In this document: piece after piece, positions 53,544 through 63,056 of the stretch
How positions within the stretch are numbered: position 1 is the first letter of the stretch
How the letters are laid out: every line of letters begins with the position of its first letter
NCBI RefSeq assembly: GCF_001570545.1
Contig: NZ_BBXD01000015.1
Location: forward strand, 62,001-126,000
Reading direction: 5' to 3'
DNA length: 64,000 nt
From: Herbidospora mongoliensis
GTDB taxonomy: Bacteria; Actinomycetota; Actinomycetes; Streptosporangiales; Streptosporangiaceae
Position numbers and translations under genes: made by a program
The notes under the pieces: generated by a model
Seen by the model: the letters and a program-made list of their open reading frames with translations, nothing else
The model's database searches: none
Told to the model about the DNA's origin: nothing

Positions 53544-53777
53544 GTGAACGTGCTGGAGGAATGGACCGCACTGGTCTGTCGTGAGCTGGGGATCGACCCG
53601 GCCACTGTCGATCGGGACATGGTGCTCGATCTGACCAAGGACGTCGCCCACGGGGTGGCCCGGCCCGCCGCGCCGCTGACGGCCTATCTGCTCGGGCTCG
53701 CCCAGGGCGCGGGGACGGCGCCGCCCGACGCGGCGGCGATCATCTCGGCCAAGGCGGCCGAGTGGACTCGCGAATGA
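53544..53777 (+). CDS. DUF6457 small protein
   Basis: 77 aa, acidic and helical. LEEWTALVCRELGID and LDLTKDVAHGVARPAAPLTAYLLGLAQG are diagnostic of DUF6457, a domain that in actinomycetes lies beside or fused to molybdenum cofactor enzymes. GTG 53544 has GGAGG 6 nt upstream. It follows moaA by 91 bp, in keeping with a Moco role that is still undefined. Confidence 0.8.
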   Translation: MNVLEEWTALVCRELGIDPATVDRDMVLDLTKDVAHGVARPAAPLTAYLLGLAQGAGTAPPDAAAIISAKAAEWTRE

Positions 53778-53875
53778 GGTAAGCGCGCTGATCTTTCCGG
53801 GATTTCTTGCAAGGATGCCTGGGTGGGCGCGAGCCAGGCCCCCGGAATGTTTCCGAGCTGCTGCGAGAAAACACG

Positions 53876-55507
53876 ATGGACGCTCTGCTGCCCGACGATC
53901 CCGACCGGATCGGCCCCTACCGGCTGGAGGGCCGTCTTGGCGCGGGCGGCATGGGCGAGGTGTTCCTCGCCCGGTCCCCGGGCGGCCGGGTCGTCGTGGT
54001 CAAGCGCATCCACCGCCACCACGCCGGCAAGCCCGAATACCGCGCCCGCTTCGCCCGTGAGATCGACGCCGCCCGCCGGGTGGGCGGGCACTACACCGCA
54101 CAGGTGGTCGCCGCCGACCCCGACGCCGACCGGCCGTGGATGGTCACCGCCCACATTCCCGGTCCGTCCCTCCAGGCCCTGATCTCCGAGCGCGGTCCCC
54201 TTCCCGCGGACGGGGTGGCCGCACTGGCCGCCGGGCTGGCCGAGGGACTCGCCGCGATCCACGACTGCGGCCTGGTCCACCGCGACCTCAAGCCCGGCAA
54301 CGTGATCTGCGCCGGCGACGGGCCCCGCATCATCGATTTCGGCATCGCCCGCCCGCTGGAGGCCAGCACCCTCACCGAGGCCGGGGCGCTCGTCGGCACC
54401 TGCGCCTACATGTCTCCCGAGCAGATCAACGGCCACCCGGCGACCTCCGCCGCCGACGTCTTCGCGCTCGGCTGTGTCCTGGGCTTCGCCGCCACCGGGC
54501 AGGGGCCCTTCCACGCCGGGTCCCTGCCGGCCATCGTGCGGCGCGTCACCAGCGAGGATCCCGACCTGAGCGGGGTGCCCGCCACCCACGGCCTCCGCGA
54601 CCTCGTCGCCGCCTGCCTGGCCAAGAACCCCGCCGACCGGCCCGCCGTCACCGATGTCCTCGCGGGCCTGGTCCGATCTGACACCGATCGCCACCCACCC
54701 CTCACCACACGCGAGTCCAAGACCCCGAGCGCCTTGCCCCGCCGGGCCCTGCTGGCCGCCGGACTGGGGTTGGGCGGCACGATCGTGGCCGTCGCGATCT
54801 CCCGCGCGTTCGGCGCCGCATCGGGGACACCCGCCGAGACCCCCTCGGCCACGACGGTTCCGATCCAGGTGGTCAAGGTCGCCGACGTCACCGCGCATCA
54901 GCAGGGGGTGTTCGCGGTGGCGTTCCATCCCGAAGGGGCCCTGCTGGCCACCGGCGGCGGAGGCGAGGAGAACGTCCGGCTGTGGGATGTGACCGACCAC
55001 TCCCGTCCGGTAGCCGTCGATCATCTCGACCACGACGACTGGGTCGCGGCCCTGGCGTTCAACCACGACGGGACCCTGCTCGCCACCGGCGGTTACGACA
55101 GGACGGTGCGGCTCTGGGACGTGGCCCGCCGTGCCCTCGTGACCACCCTCACCGGTCACACGGGCTGGGTCACCTCGCTGGCGTTCACCCGGGACGGCAC
55201 CCTGCTGGCCGGTGGTGGCGCCGATCTGTCGGTGCAGCTGTGGGACGTACCCGGCCGCACCGTGTCCGCCACTCTCAACGGACATACGGACGCGATTCTC
55301 GCGGTGGCGTTCAGCCCCGACGGGACGCTGCTGGCCACCGGCGGCATGGACCGGACGGTGCGACTGTGGGACCTGGCCGCCGGCACCCTGGCGGACGTCC
55401 TGACCGGCGCCGGAGACGACGTCAACTCGGTGGCGTTCAGCCCTGACGGGAACCTGCTGGCCGTCGGCAGCGCCGATGAGACGGTGCGGCTGTGGAAGAT
55501 CTCCTGA
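53876..55507 (+). CDS. Ser/Thr protein kinase with extracytoplasmic WD40 repeats
   Basis: 543 aa. Kinase domain about 12-270: GAGGMGEVFLA loop, VVVVKRI lysine, HRDLKPGNV, DFGIA and AYMSPEQ are intact. A membrane helix at about 290-315 (RRALLAAGLGLGGTIVAVAIS) follows, then five WD40 repeats (about 345-543) with GGxDRTVRLWDVA-type ends. Five is fewer than a closed seven-blade propeller needs. The repeats may sense an outside ligand. ATG 53876 is the clear start. Confidence 0.9.
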   Translation: MDALLPDDPDRIGPYRLEGRLGAGGMGEVFLARSPGGRVVVVKRIHRHHAGKPEYRARFAREIDAARRVGGHYTAQVVAADPDADRPWMVTAHIPGPSLQALISERGPLPADGVAALAAGLAEGLAAIHDCGLVHRDLKPGNVICAGDGPRIIDFGIARPLEASTLTEAGALVGTCAYMSPEQINGHPATSAADVFALGCVLGFAATGQGPFHAGSLPAIVRRVTSEDPDLSGVPATHGLRDLVAACLAKNPADRPAVTDVLAGLVRSDTDRHPPLTTRESKTPSALPRRALLAAGLGLGGTIVAVAISRAFGAASGTPAETPSATTVPIQVVKVADVTAHQQGVFAVAFHPEGALLATGGGGEENVRLWDVTDHSRPVAVDHLDHDDWVAALAFNHDGTLLATGGYDRTVRLWDVARRALVTTLTGHTGWVTSLAFTRDGTLLAGGGADLSVQLWDVPGRTVSATLNGHTDAILAVAFSPDGTLLATGGMDRTVRLWDLAAGTLADVLTGAGDDVNSVAFSPDGNLLAVGSADETVRLWKIS

Positions 55508-55574
55508 CCTACACGGCGAGCGAAAAATTGCTCAGCCGGGACGGCGGCAGTAAAGGCGCCTGAAAAGGTCTGGA

Positions 55575-55691
55575 ATTGGGGCGACGCCGGGTGGTTACGG
55601 GGGCAAACCACCCGGCGTCGCTTCATCGGCGTTCCGACGGGGGCCCGGAACGCCGGCACCAGCGCTCCGACGGGGGACCAGAGCGCTTGGC
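55575..55691 (-). ncRNA. 6C-like RNA with C-rich hairpin loops
   Basis: On the minus strand three perfect stems follow one another: AGCGCTC/GAGCGCT (55687-55681 with 55667-55661), GGCGTTCC/GGAACGCC (55654-55647 with 55635-55628) and a 16-bp stem (55621-55606 with 55596-55581). Stem sequences differ, but every loop contains CCCCCGT. That is the hallmark of actinobacterial 6C RNA (paired stems with C-run loops), here plus a terminator-like third stem. A promoter TTGACG (55721-55726) with TGTACA or TACAGT (55695-55702) at 18-20 bp sits upstream. Confidence 0.75.
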
Positions 55692-55733
55692 TAAACTGTA
55701 CACCTACCACCCTTAGGATGCGTCAAGACTTAG

Positions 55734-56048
55734 TCACGACCCGATCTCGCGTCGATGCCGTGGTATCTCGTTTTGGTTAGCCCCATCCATGTCCTGAGGT
55801 GGAGGAAGGTCCTTTCCTCGTTCGTTGGCCCCGATCACGGCAAGGTACGGCAAAAGCACCGCACCGCCGATCAGGAGCGCCCTCACCCACACCGGCGCCG
55901 GCACCGTCACGGCGAGGATGAGGCAGACGACGCGGATCGACATCTTGATCACGTAGCTGATCTCGCGTTTGCGGATGTCGGCCGACAGGGACGGCTGCGC
56001 GTCGGTCACCTGGTGAACGGTCGTCTTCCGCCGATGAAACAGCTTCAC
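55734..56048 (-). CDS. DUF3099 membrane protein
   Basis: 104 aa from GTG 56048. TDAQPSLSADIRKREISYVIKMSIRVVCLILAV and WVRALLIGGAVLLPYLAVIGAN give two membrane helices and match DUF3099, an actinobacterial family of unknown role. Its stop lies 8 bp from the -35 of the 6C-like RNA on the same strand. Confidence 0.85.
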   Translation of the reverse strand: MKLFHRRKTTVHQVTDAQPSLSADIRKREISYVIKMSIRVVCLILAVTVPAPVWVRALLIGGAVLLPYLAVIGANERGKDLPPPQDMDGANQNEIPRHRREIGS

Positions 56049-56125
56049 ACCTTCACCCTAGTCCCGGCCTCCGGAGGTCTCCCGGGCAGCAGGTTATGAT
56101 CGTTTCCCGACGACAGGGAGGCACG

Positions 56126-56341
56126 ATGTCTGACCGCACGTACCGGGTGACCGAGATCGTGGGAACGTCGGAGGAGTCCGTCGACCAGGCCATACGCAAC
56201 GGGATCAAGCGTGCGTCGCAGACGCTGCGGCATCTCGACTGGTTCGAGGTGACGGAGGTCCGCGGCCACATCCAGGACGGCGAGGTCGCCCACTTCCAGG
56301 TGGGCATGAAGGTCGGCTTCCGGCTGGAAGACTCCGAATAA
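56126..56341 (+). CDS. Dodecin family flavin-binding protein
   Basis: 71 aa, the normal dodecin size. TYRVTEIVGTSEESVDQAIRNGI, the Trp of HLDWFEVTEVRGHI that stacks on flavin and the C-terminal HFQVGMKVGFRLE strand are present. It forms a hollow 12-mer that stores or buffers flavin or CoA. AGGGAGG lies just upstream of ATG 56126. Confidence 0.93.
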   Translation: MSDRTYRVTEIVGTSEESVDQAIRNGIKRASQTLRHLDWFEVTEVRGHIQDGEVAHFQVGMKVGFRLEDSE

Positions 56342-56344
56342 CAG

Positions 56345-56380
56345 AAGAGGCGGTCCCGCGCAAACGCGAGACCGCCTCTT
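56345..56380. terminator. Bidirectional terminator, dodecin / tldE
   Basis: Perfect 11-bp stem AAGAGGCGGTC/GACCGCCTCTT (56345-56355 with 56370-56380) between convergent genes. Confidence 0.8.
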
Positions 56381-56395
56381 GACAAGCGTGTCAGA

Positions 56396-57763
56396 TCAGT
56401 TGGCCTGGCTCACGGTCGACATGTTGAAGTCGGGCACGCGCAGCGGCGGCATGATCGTCCGGGTGAAGTAGTCGTTCCACTCGCGCGGCAGTGTCTGCGA
56501 CGCCGCCCCGACCTCGGTGATCCGGCCGAGCAGGTCGACCGGCGACTCGTTGAAGCGGAAGTTGTTCACCTCGCCCGTCACCTCGCCGTTCTCGACCAGG
56601 TAGACGCCGTCGCGCGTCAGGCCGGTGAGCAGGAGCGTCTGCGGGTCGACCTCGCGGATGTACCACAGGCACGTCAGCAGCAGGCCGCGCTCGGTGGCCG
56701 CGATCATCTCCTCGAGCGACTTCCCGCCCGCCGGGCCCTCCATGATCAGGTTGTCGATCGCGGGGGTCTCGGGCAGGCCGGTCACCTCGGCCGAGTGGCG
56801 GCTCTGGATGAGGTTCGCCAGCTTGCCCTCGGCGATCCACTTCGTCTGTCCCAGGGTGAAACCGTTGTCGAAGACCGACTGCTCGCGGCTGGAGGTGTGC
56901 GCGACGGTGAAACCGCCGCACTCCACGCCCGCCCGCGCGGGGTCGCTGTAGAGGTCGATCGGCAGTTTGGCCAGCTCCTCGCCGACGCGGGTGCCGCCAC
57001 CCGGCTTGGCGAAGACCGTGCGGCCGTCAAAGGCGTCGCGGGCGCCCGACGACCAGTACAGATAGATCATCAGGTCGGCCACCGCGCCCGGGGGCAGCAG
57101 CGTCTCGTAGCGGCCCGGGGCCAGGTCGATCTTCCGCTTGGCCCATTCGAGGCGCTGGGCCAGCGTCGCGTCGAGCGCGGCGATGTCGACGTCGGTGAAG
57201 TCGCGGGTGGCCGCGCCGACCCACGCCGAACGGGTCATGTCGGGCGACTTGGCGTTCAGTTCCAGGCGGCCGGTCGGCTGGTCGTGGCGGCGGCGCAGGC
57301 CCGTGCTGGTGCCGACGAAGACCGAGTTGACCAGGTGCTCGGCGAAGCCGTAGAGCCTGCGGCCACCCGCTTCGGCCGCCGCGAACGCCTCGCCCAGCGC
57401 CGGGGCCAGGTCGCGGAAGACCGCGATCGAGGTCTCCTCGGCCGGGCGGTCCCAGTCGGCGGCGACGTCTCCGGCGACCAGGGGGCGGGCGTCTTCCGAC
57501 GGCTGCGCGTCGCGCGCCGCCTGGTCGGCCGCGCCCACGACGCCGGCGATCTGGTCGGGCGTGACGCCCGAGCGGGAGACCACGCCGGTCCCCGCGCCCA
57601 CGATGGAGATCACGGTCAGCCGCGAGCCCCTGGCCACGCCGTTGGTCGTCAGGGTGTTCCCGGCGAACCGCAGGTTCGCGCTGGTGTCCTCGTCGACGAT
57701 GACGACGCGGTCGTCGGCGCCCGGCAGCGCCAGTGCGCGCTCGACTACTTCCTGCGGGGTCAC
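56396..57763 (-). CDS. TldE/PmbA-type metalloprotease subunit
   Basis: 455 aa, GTG start overlapping the tldD stop (GTGA). It has the TldD/PmbA fold, with TSSREQSVFDNGFTLGQTKW and LLLTCLWYIREVDPQTLLLTGLTRDGVYLVENGE, but no HExxxH, as expected of the non-catalytic TldE partner. With TldD it forms a protease that degrades unfolded or modified peptides, for example in lasso- or azole-peptide maturation. Confidence 0.9.
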   Translation of the reverse strand: MTPQEVVERALALPGADDRVVIVDEDTSANLRFAGNTLTTNGVARGSRLTVISIVGAGTGVVSRSGVTPDQIAGVVGAADQAARDAQPSEDARPLVAGDVAADWDRPAEETSIAVFRDLAPALGEAFAAAEAGGRRLYGFAEHLVNSVFVGTSTGLRRRHDQPTGRLELNAKSPDMTRSAWVGAATRDFTDVDIAALDATLAQRLEWAKRKIDLAPGRYETLLPPGAVADLMIYLYWSSGARDAFDGRTVFAKPGGGTRVGEELAKLPIDLYSDPARAGVECGGFTVAHTSSREQSVFDNGFTLGQTKWIAEGKLANLIQSRHSAEVTGLPETPAIDNLIMEGPAGGKSLEEMIAATERGLLLTCLWYIREVDPQTLLLTGLTRDGVYLVENGEVTGEVNNFRFNESPVDLLGRITEVGAASQTLPREWNDYFTRTIMPPLRVPDFNMSTVSQAN

Positions 57764-59253
57764 TTGCCGCCCTCCTGGACCGTGTTGAGGATCTTCACAC
57801 CGCGGAACCGGGCGGGCGGGCAGCCGTGGCTGACCGGGGCCACCTGGCCGGGCTGGCCCTTGCCGCAGTTGAACGCGCCGCCGAGCACATAGGTCTCGGG
57901 GCCGCCGACGGCGTCCATCGAGCGCCAGAAGTCGGTGGTGGTCGCCTGGTAGGCGACGTCGCGGAGCTGGCCGGCCAGCCGGCCGTTCTCGATCTTGTAG
58001 AAGCGCTGGCCGGTGAACTGGAAGTTGTACCGCTGCATGTCGATCGACCAGCTCTTGTCGCCCAGGACGTAGATCCCGTCGTCGACGCCCGCGATGAGCT
58101 CCTCGGCCGACGGGCCGTTCTCGGCGGGCTGGAGCGAGACGTTGGCCATGCGCTGGATCGGGGGATGCCCCGGCGAGTCGGCGAAGGCGCAGCCGTTCGA
58201 GCGGCCCAGGCCCTTCATCAGGGCCATCCGCCGGTCGAGCTGGTAGCCGACCAGGGTCCCGTCGCGCACGATGTCGAACCGCTGGCCCTGCACGCCCTCG
58301 TCGTCCCAGCCGACCGAGGCCAGGCCGTGGTCGGCGGTCCGGTCGCCGGTCACGTTCATGATCGGGGAGCCGTAGGTGAGGGTGTTCAGCTGGTCGAAGG
58401 TGGCGAACGAGGTGCCCGCGTACGCGGCCTCGTAGCCCAGCGCCCGGTCGAGCTCGGTGGCGTGGCCGATCGACTCGTGGATCGTCAGCCACAGGTTCGA
58501 GGGGTCGACGACCAGGTCGTAGGTGCCCGCCTTCACCGAGGGCGCGGTCAGCTTCTCGGCCAGCAGGTCGGGGAGCTCGGCCAGTTCGGCCGGGAAGTCC
58601 CAGCCGGTGCCGGTCAGGTATTCGTAGCCCCGGCCGACCGGCGGCGCGAGGGTACGCATGTCGTCGAAGGTGGAGCCCTCGGTCTTCATGGCGGTCAGGG
58701 CGGGGTGGACCCTGACCCGCTGCTGAGTGGTCACCGTGCCGGCCGAGTCGGCGTAGAACTTCTGCTCCTTGACCTGCATCAACGAGGCCGACACGTGGTC
58801 GACCCCCTTGGCCAGCAGGCCCGACGACCAGTCACCGAGCAGCGCGACCTTGTCACGCAGCGGCACGTCGAACGGGTCGACGTCGTAGGAGGAGACCCAC
58901 ACGCCCTCGTGGACCGGCTCTGTGGCCAGTTCGATGGGCTCGCGGTTCAACGGCGCGCTCACCTCGGCCACCAGAACGGCCTGGGCCGCCACCTCGGCCA
59001 CCGCCTCGGGCGTGAGGGTGATGCCGCCGGCGAACCCCCAGGTGCCGTTCTTGACCACCCGTACGGCGAAACCGAGGTCGTCGGCGTCGCTGGAGCCCTC
59101 GAGACGGGCGTCGAACAGGCGGAGCGTCTCGGCGCGCACCCGTTCCAATCGGAAGGCGGCGAACTCGGCGCCCAGTTCGCGGGCCCGCTGGAGTGCGGCG
59201 TCGGCCAGCCGCCGCAGCGGCAGGGCGAGGAAGTCGGGATCGATCTGACGCAT
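57760..59253 (-). CDS. tldD: TldD metalloprotease
   Basis: 497 aa. The zinc motif HESIGHATELD (HExxxH) is near residue 265, and GGAFNCGKGQPGQVAPVSHGCPPARF supplies the third-ligand region. It is the catalytic half of TldD/E. ATG 59253 follows TAGGAT (59260-59265 on the minus strand) by 6 nt, so it may be leaderless. It is co-transcribed with the TldE-type gene. Confidence 0.94.
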   Translation of the reverse strand: MRQIDPDFLALPLRRLADAALQRARELGAEFAAFRLERVRAETLRLFDARLEGSSDADDLGFAVRVVKNGTWGFAGGITLTPEAVAEVAAQAVLVAEVSAPLNREPIELATEPVHEGVWVSSYDVDPFDVPLRDKVALLGDWSSGLLAKGVDHVSASLMQVKEQKFYADSAGTVTTQQRVRVHPALTAMKTEGSTFDDMRTLAPPVGRGYEYLTGTGWDFPAELAELPDLLAEKLTAPSVKAGTYDLVVDPSNLWLTIHESIGHATELDRALGYEAAYAGTSFATFDQLNTLTYGSPIMNVTGDRTADHGLASVGWDDEGVQGQRFDIVRDGTLVGYQLDRRMALMKGLGRSNGCAFADSPGHPPIQRMANVSLQPAENGPSAEELIAGVDDGIYVLGDKSWSIDMQRYNFQFTGQRFYKIENGRLAGQLRDVAYQATTTDFWRSMDAVGGPETYVLGGAFNCGKGQPGQVAPVSHGCPPARFRGVKILNTVQEGGK

Positions 59254-59296
59254 GAAGGGATCCTAGTCCGCGGTGTAGGAGATGATCTGGAGTTAA

Positions 59297-60076
<780 letters not shown>

Positions 60077-60078
60077 CC

Positions 60079-60843
60079 ATGGGAATCCTCGAGGGCAAGC
60101 GCATCCTCGTCAGCGGCGTCCTGACCGACGCCTCGATCGCCTTCAACGTGGCCAGGCTGGCCCAGGAGGAGGGCGCCCAGATCGTCCTCACCGGGTTCGG
60201 CCGCCTCAGCCTGGTCGAGCGCATCGCCAAGCGGCTGCCCGAGCCGCCGCCGGTGCTGGAGCTCGACGTCAGCAACGTCGAACAGCTCGCCAGCCTGGCC
60301 GAGCGGGTCGGTGAGCACATGGGCGGCATCGACGGGGTGGTCCACTCCATCGGCTTCGCCCCGCAGGCCGCCCTGGGCGGCAACTTCCTCAACACGTCGT
60401 GGGAGGACGTCGCCACGGCCTTCCAGATCTCCACGTTCTCCTACAAGTCGCTGGCGATGGCCTGCCTGCCGCTGATGAAGCAGGGCAGCTCGGTCGTCGG
60501 CCTCGACTTCGACGCCACCAAGGCCTGGCCGGTCTACGACTGGATGGGCGTGGCCAAGGCCGGGCTCGAGGCGACCAACCGCTATCTGGCTCGTGACCTG
60601 GGCAAGCACGGCATCAGGGCCAACCTGGTGGCCGCCGGGCCGCTGCGCACGATGGCCGCCAAGAGCATCCCGGGCTTCAAGGAGTTCGAGGAGTCCTGGC
60701 CGGCCAAGGCCCCGCTCGGCTGGGACCTGGGTGACACCGTGCCGGCCGCCAAGGCGTGCGTCGCCCTGCTGAGCGACTGGTTCCCGGCCACCACCGGCGA
60801 GATCGTCCACGTCGACGGCGGCGTGCACGCCATCGGCGCCTAG
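60079..60843 (+). CDS. fabI: Enoyl-ACP reductase FabI (InhA-like)
   Basis: 254 aa divergent SDR. GVLTDASIAFNVARLAQEEGA binds NAD, and the active site is in DFDATKAWPVYDWMGVAKAG with the Tyr and Lys of the YxxMxxxK motif. It reduces trans-2-enoyl-ACP in each elongation cycle. Length and motif spacing match InhA closely. It is cotranscribed with fabG. Confidence 0.94.
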   Translation: MGILEGKRILVSGVLTDASIAFNVARLAQEEGAQIVLTGFGRLSLVERIAKRLPEPPPVLELDVSNVEQLASLAERVGEHMGGIDGVVHSIGFAPQAALGGNFLNTSWEDVATAFQISTFSYKSLAMACLPLMKQGSSVVGLDFDATKAWPVYDWMGVAKAGLEATNRYLARDLGKHGIRANLVAAGPLRTMAAKSIPGFKEFEESWPAKAPLGWDLGDTVPAAKACVALLSDWFPATTGEIVHVDGGVHAIGA

Positions 60844-60861
60844 AGATCGCCCAGAGATCGC

Positions 60862-61728
60862 CTACGCGATGCGCTGACGCCGTCGCGACGCCGACGGCAG
60901 CCCGGAGAGCGGCAACGCCTCCGGGCAGAGCGCCTCGAGCTCTTCCTTCCTGGCCCGCTTGATCCAGGCGACCCGCGCGGCCAGCACCGCCGACACCAGC
61001 AGCAGCGTCGTCAGCCCCGTCGCGACGGGGTCGTAGGTCTGCTTCGGCCGCACCTGCGTCTTGGGGATGTCGTCGCTCATGAGCTCGGGGATGAGCTGGC
61101 CCGGCCACAGCAGCGGCGGCGCCACCTCGTCGACCCGGACGGGCTCGATTTCCGCGGGCTCGGTCGGCCGGGGCGTGGGTTCGGCCGCCACCACCACGAT
61201 CGGCCGGCCGTCATCGATGAACTGCGGGCGGGGTTCCGGCCGCCGTTCCCTGCGCCGCTTCCGCTCGGCGGCAGGCGAAGGCGTGGCCGGTTTCACCCGC
61301 ACCGGTTCGGCGTCGAGGGTGGGCGCCGGGCTGTGGGCGCAACGGGTCGTGCAGGCCGACACCGAGGTGCCGCCGGACGTCCCGTCGTCGGCGCCGCTGA
61401 CCGACGGGCCGGTGGTCGGCTCCTTCTGCGGCGCGGCCGGGGTGGGCGAGGGGGTCGAGGTCTTCGTGGAGTCGCTGCCGGTGACCCCGCCGACCACCTT
61501 GTCGACCGTGTCGGTGACGTCGTCGAGGCCGTCGCCGGTCACGTCGTCTACCAGGTCGGTCACGCCGTCGACGACCTTGCACAGCGTGTCGGTCACCCCG
61601 GGGAGCAGACCGCCCCCGGCGCAGTCGGCGGCCCGTGCGGCCTCGGCGGCGAGCAGGGGGAAGGTGGCGCCGATGGCCACGGCGAGGACTCCGGCTCCGA
61701 GGTTGGACGCGCGCCGTCCGATCCCCAT
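60862..61728 (-). CDS. Secreted, C-terminally membrane-anchored protein of low complexity
   Basis: 288 aa from ATG 61728 (GGGGAGGGG upstream). Signal peptide about 1-35, then an acidic Val/Asp/Gly repeat region (LVDDVTGDGLDDVTDTVDKVVGG), a Pro/Thr/Ser-rich disordered middle and a C-terminal helix (TGLTTLLLVSAVLAARVAWI) followed by KRARKEE. Type I membrane topology is likely; there is no LPxTG. Function unknown; perhaps a cell-wall spacer. Confidence 0.7.
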   Translation of the reverse strand: MGIGRRASNLGAGVLAVAIGATFPLLAAEAARAADCAGGGLLPGVTDTLCKVVDGVTDLVDDVTGDGLDDVTDTVDKVVGGVTGSDSTKTSTPSPTPAAPQKEPTTGPSVSGADDGTSGGTSVSACTTRCAHSPAPTLDAEPVRVKPATPSPAAERKRRRERRPEPRPQFIDDGRPIVVVAAEPTPRPTEPAEIEPVRVDEVAPPLLWPGQLIPELMSDDIPKTQVRPKQTYDPVATGLTTLLLVSAVLAARVAWIKRARKEELEALCPEALPLSGLPSASRRRQRIA

Positions 61729-61951
61729 GAGCCCCTCCCCAGTCACCGGCGCACCGCTCCCGTTGGCGCGGTCCAGTGTCTCTCCAACGCGTGATGAATT
61801 TCGCGCTGCGTCGCCCTTCGGTATCCAGGTGTAATACGCGAGACCATCTCTCGTTCGGTTCGCTGAACCTTTCAAGGGTCACCTGGCGCCTAACCGGGAC
61901 CGGCCCCTCCCGCGTTGACGGCGCGCCCGGCCGATCCGGACCATCGAGGCC

Positions 61952-62989
61952 ATGCAGATCACCGCCGTGCTACTGGCCGCCAGTCTGCTGGCGGCTCCAG
62001 CGCTCGCACCCGCGCCGACGTCGACACCGTCTCCGTCGCCGACCGGCAGCACCGGTCCGCTGACCTGCCGGACCGGACCGGTCCCCTCGGTACCGCCCGG
62101 CAACGCCGCGCCGACCGCGCCCGGCGCGCCGGTGGCCAGCTCGCCCGACTTCGCCGGTGCCTACCTGCGCTGGACGCCCTCCGTGGACGACGAGGGCGTC
62201 GTCTGTTACGAGGTTTACATGGACGTCGGCGCCGACGGGATCATCCGGGCGGTCTTCCAGGGCGTCCCCGCCCCCGCGGAGGGCCGGGTCTACCTTCCGA
62301 CCCCCGTGGGCACCAAGATCTACGGGGTCTACGTGGTCGCCGTCGACCGGTACGGCGTGCGCAGCGCCCGCTCGCCGGTCACCCAGGTGTCCATCAGCAA
62401 CGACATCATCCAGCTGCCGCCGGCCCGCCCCACCGCCGTCGTGCTGAGCCCCACCAGCGCGCGCCTGACGTGGACGGCGCCCTCCGGACCGACCATCACG
62501 GCCTACCAGGTCATCTCGAGCGGTCAGTTGCTCACCACGGTCCCCGGCACCACAGCGACGCTGACCGGCCTGACCCCCGGCACCGAGTACTCCGTCACGG
62601 TCCGCCCCGTCTACTACGACGGAAGCTGGGGGTATCCCTCCTCCCCGGCGATCTTCACCGCCGGCGCGTCATCGGCGTCGTGCGAGGTCACCTACTCCAG
62701 TCACGCCTGGGGCACCGGCATGACCGCGAACGTCGCCCTGAAGAACATCGGCGCCGAGCCGATCGAGGACTGGGAGCTCACGTTCACCTTCCCGGCGATC
62801 GGGCAGCAGGTGACCCAGGGCTGGTCGGCGGACTGGGCCCAGAGCGGGCAGCGGGTGACCGTCACCGGCATGAGCTGGAACCGCGACATCGCGCCCGGCC
62901 GGACCCTCTGGATCGGCTTCAACGGCACGCACACCGGGGCGAACCCCGCTCCCGGTGACTTCGCCGTCAACGGCTCCGCCTGCGCCTGA
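61952..62989 (+). CDS. Secreted FnIII-CBM2 protein without a catalytic domain
   Basis: 345 aa. Signal peptide 1-20, a short Pro/Thr/Ser linker, two fibronectin type III-like domains (about 50-155 and 155-235; the second has RLTWTAPSGPTITAYQVISSG and LTGLTPGTEYSVTVRPV), then a CBM2 module (about 240-345; CEVTYSSHAWGTGMTANVALKN ... NGSACA). It can bind cellulose or chitin but carries no enzyme. It could be an adhesin or a helper for secreted hydrolases. Confidence 0.85.
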   Translation: MQITAVLLAASLLAAPALAPAPTSTPSPSPTGSTGPLTCRTGPVPSVPPGNAAPTAPGAPVASSPDFAGAYLRWTPSVDDEGVVCYEVYMDVGADGIIRAVFQGVPAPAEGRVYLPTPVGTKIYGVYVVAVDRYGVRSARSPVTQVSISNDIIQLPPARPTAVVLSPTSARLTWTAPSGPTITAYQVISSGQLLTTVPGTTATLTGLTPGTEYSVTVRPVYYDGSWGYPSSPAIFTAGASSASCEVTYSSHAWGTGMTANVALKNIGAEPIEDWELTFTFPAIGQQVTQGWSADWAQSGQRVTVTGMSWNRDIAPGRTLWIGFNGTHTGANPAPGDFAVNGSACA

Positions 62990-63011
62990 CCCGCAGGCGG
63001 CGATCACCCGG

Positions 63012-63056
63012 GAGGCCCTGGACGACGTGTCACGACGACACGTCGTCCAGGGCCTC
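63012..63056. terminator. 20-bp perfect inverted repeat, shared terminator
   Basis: Arms 63012-63031 and 63037-63056 with a 5-nt loop. The repeat includes the last eight codons of the aldo/keto reductase. It serves both convergent genes and has no T-run. Confidence 0.75.
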
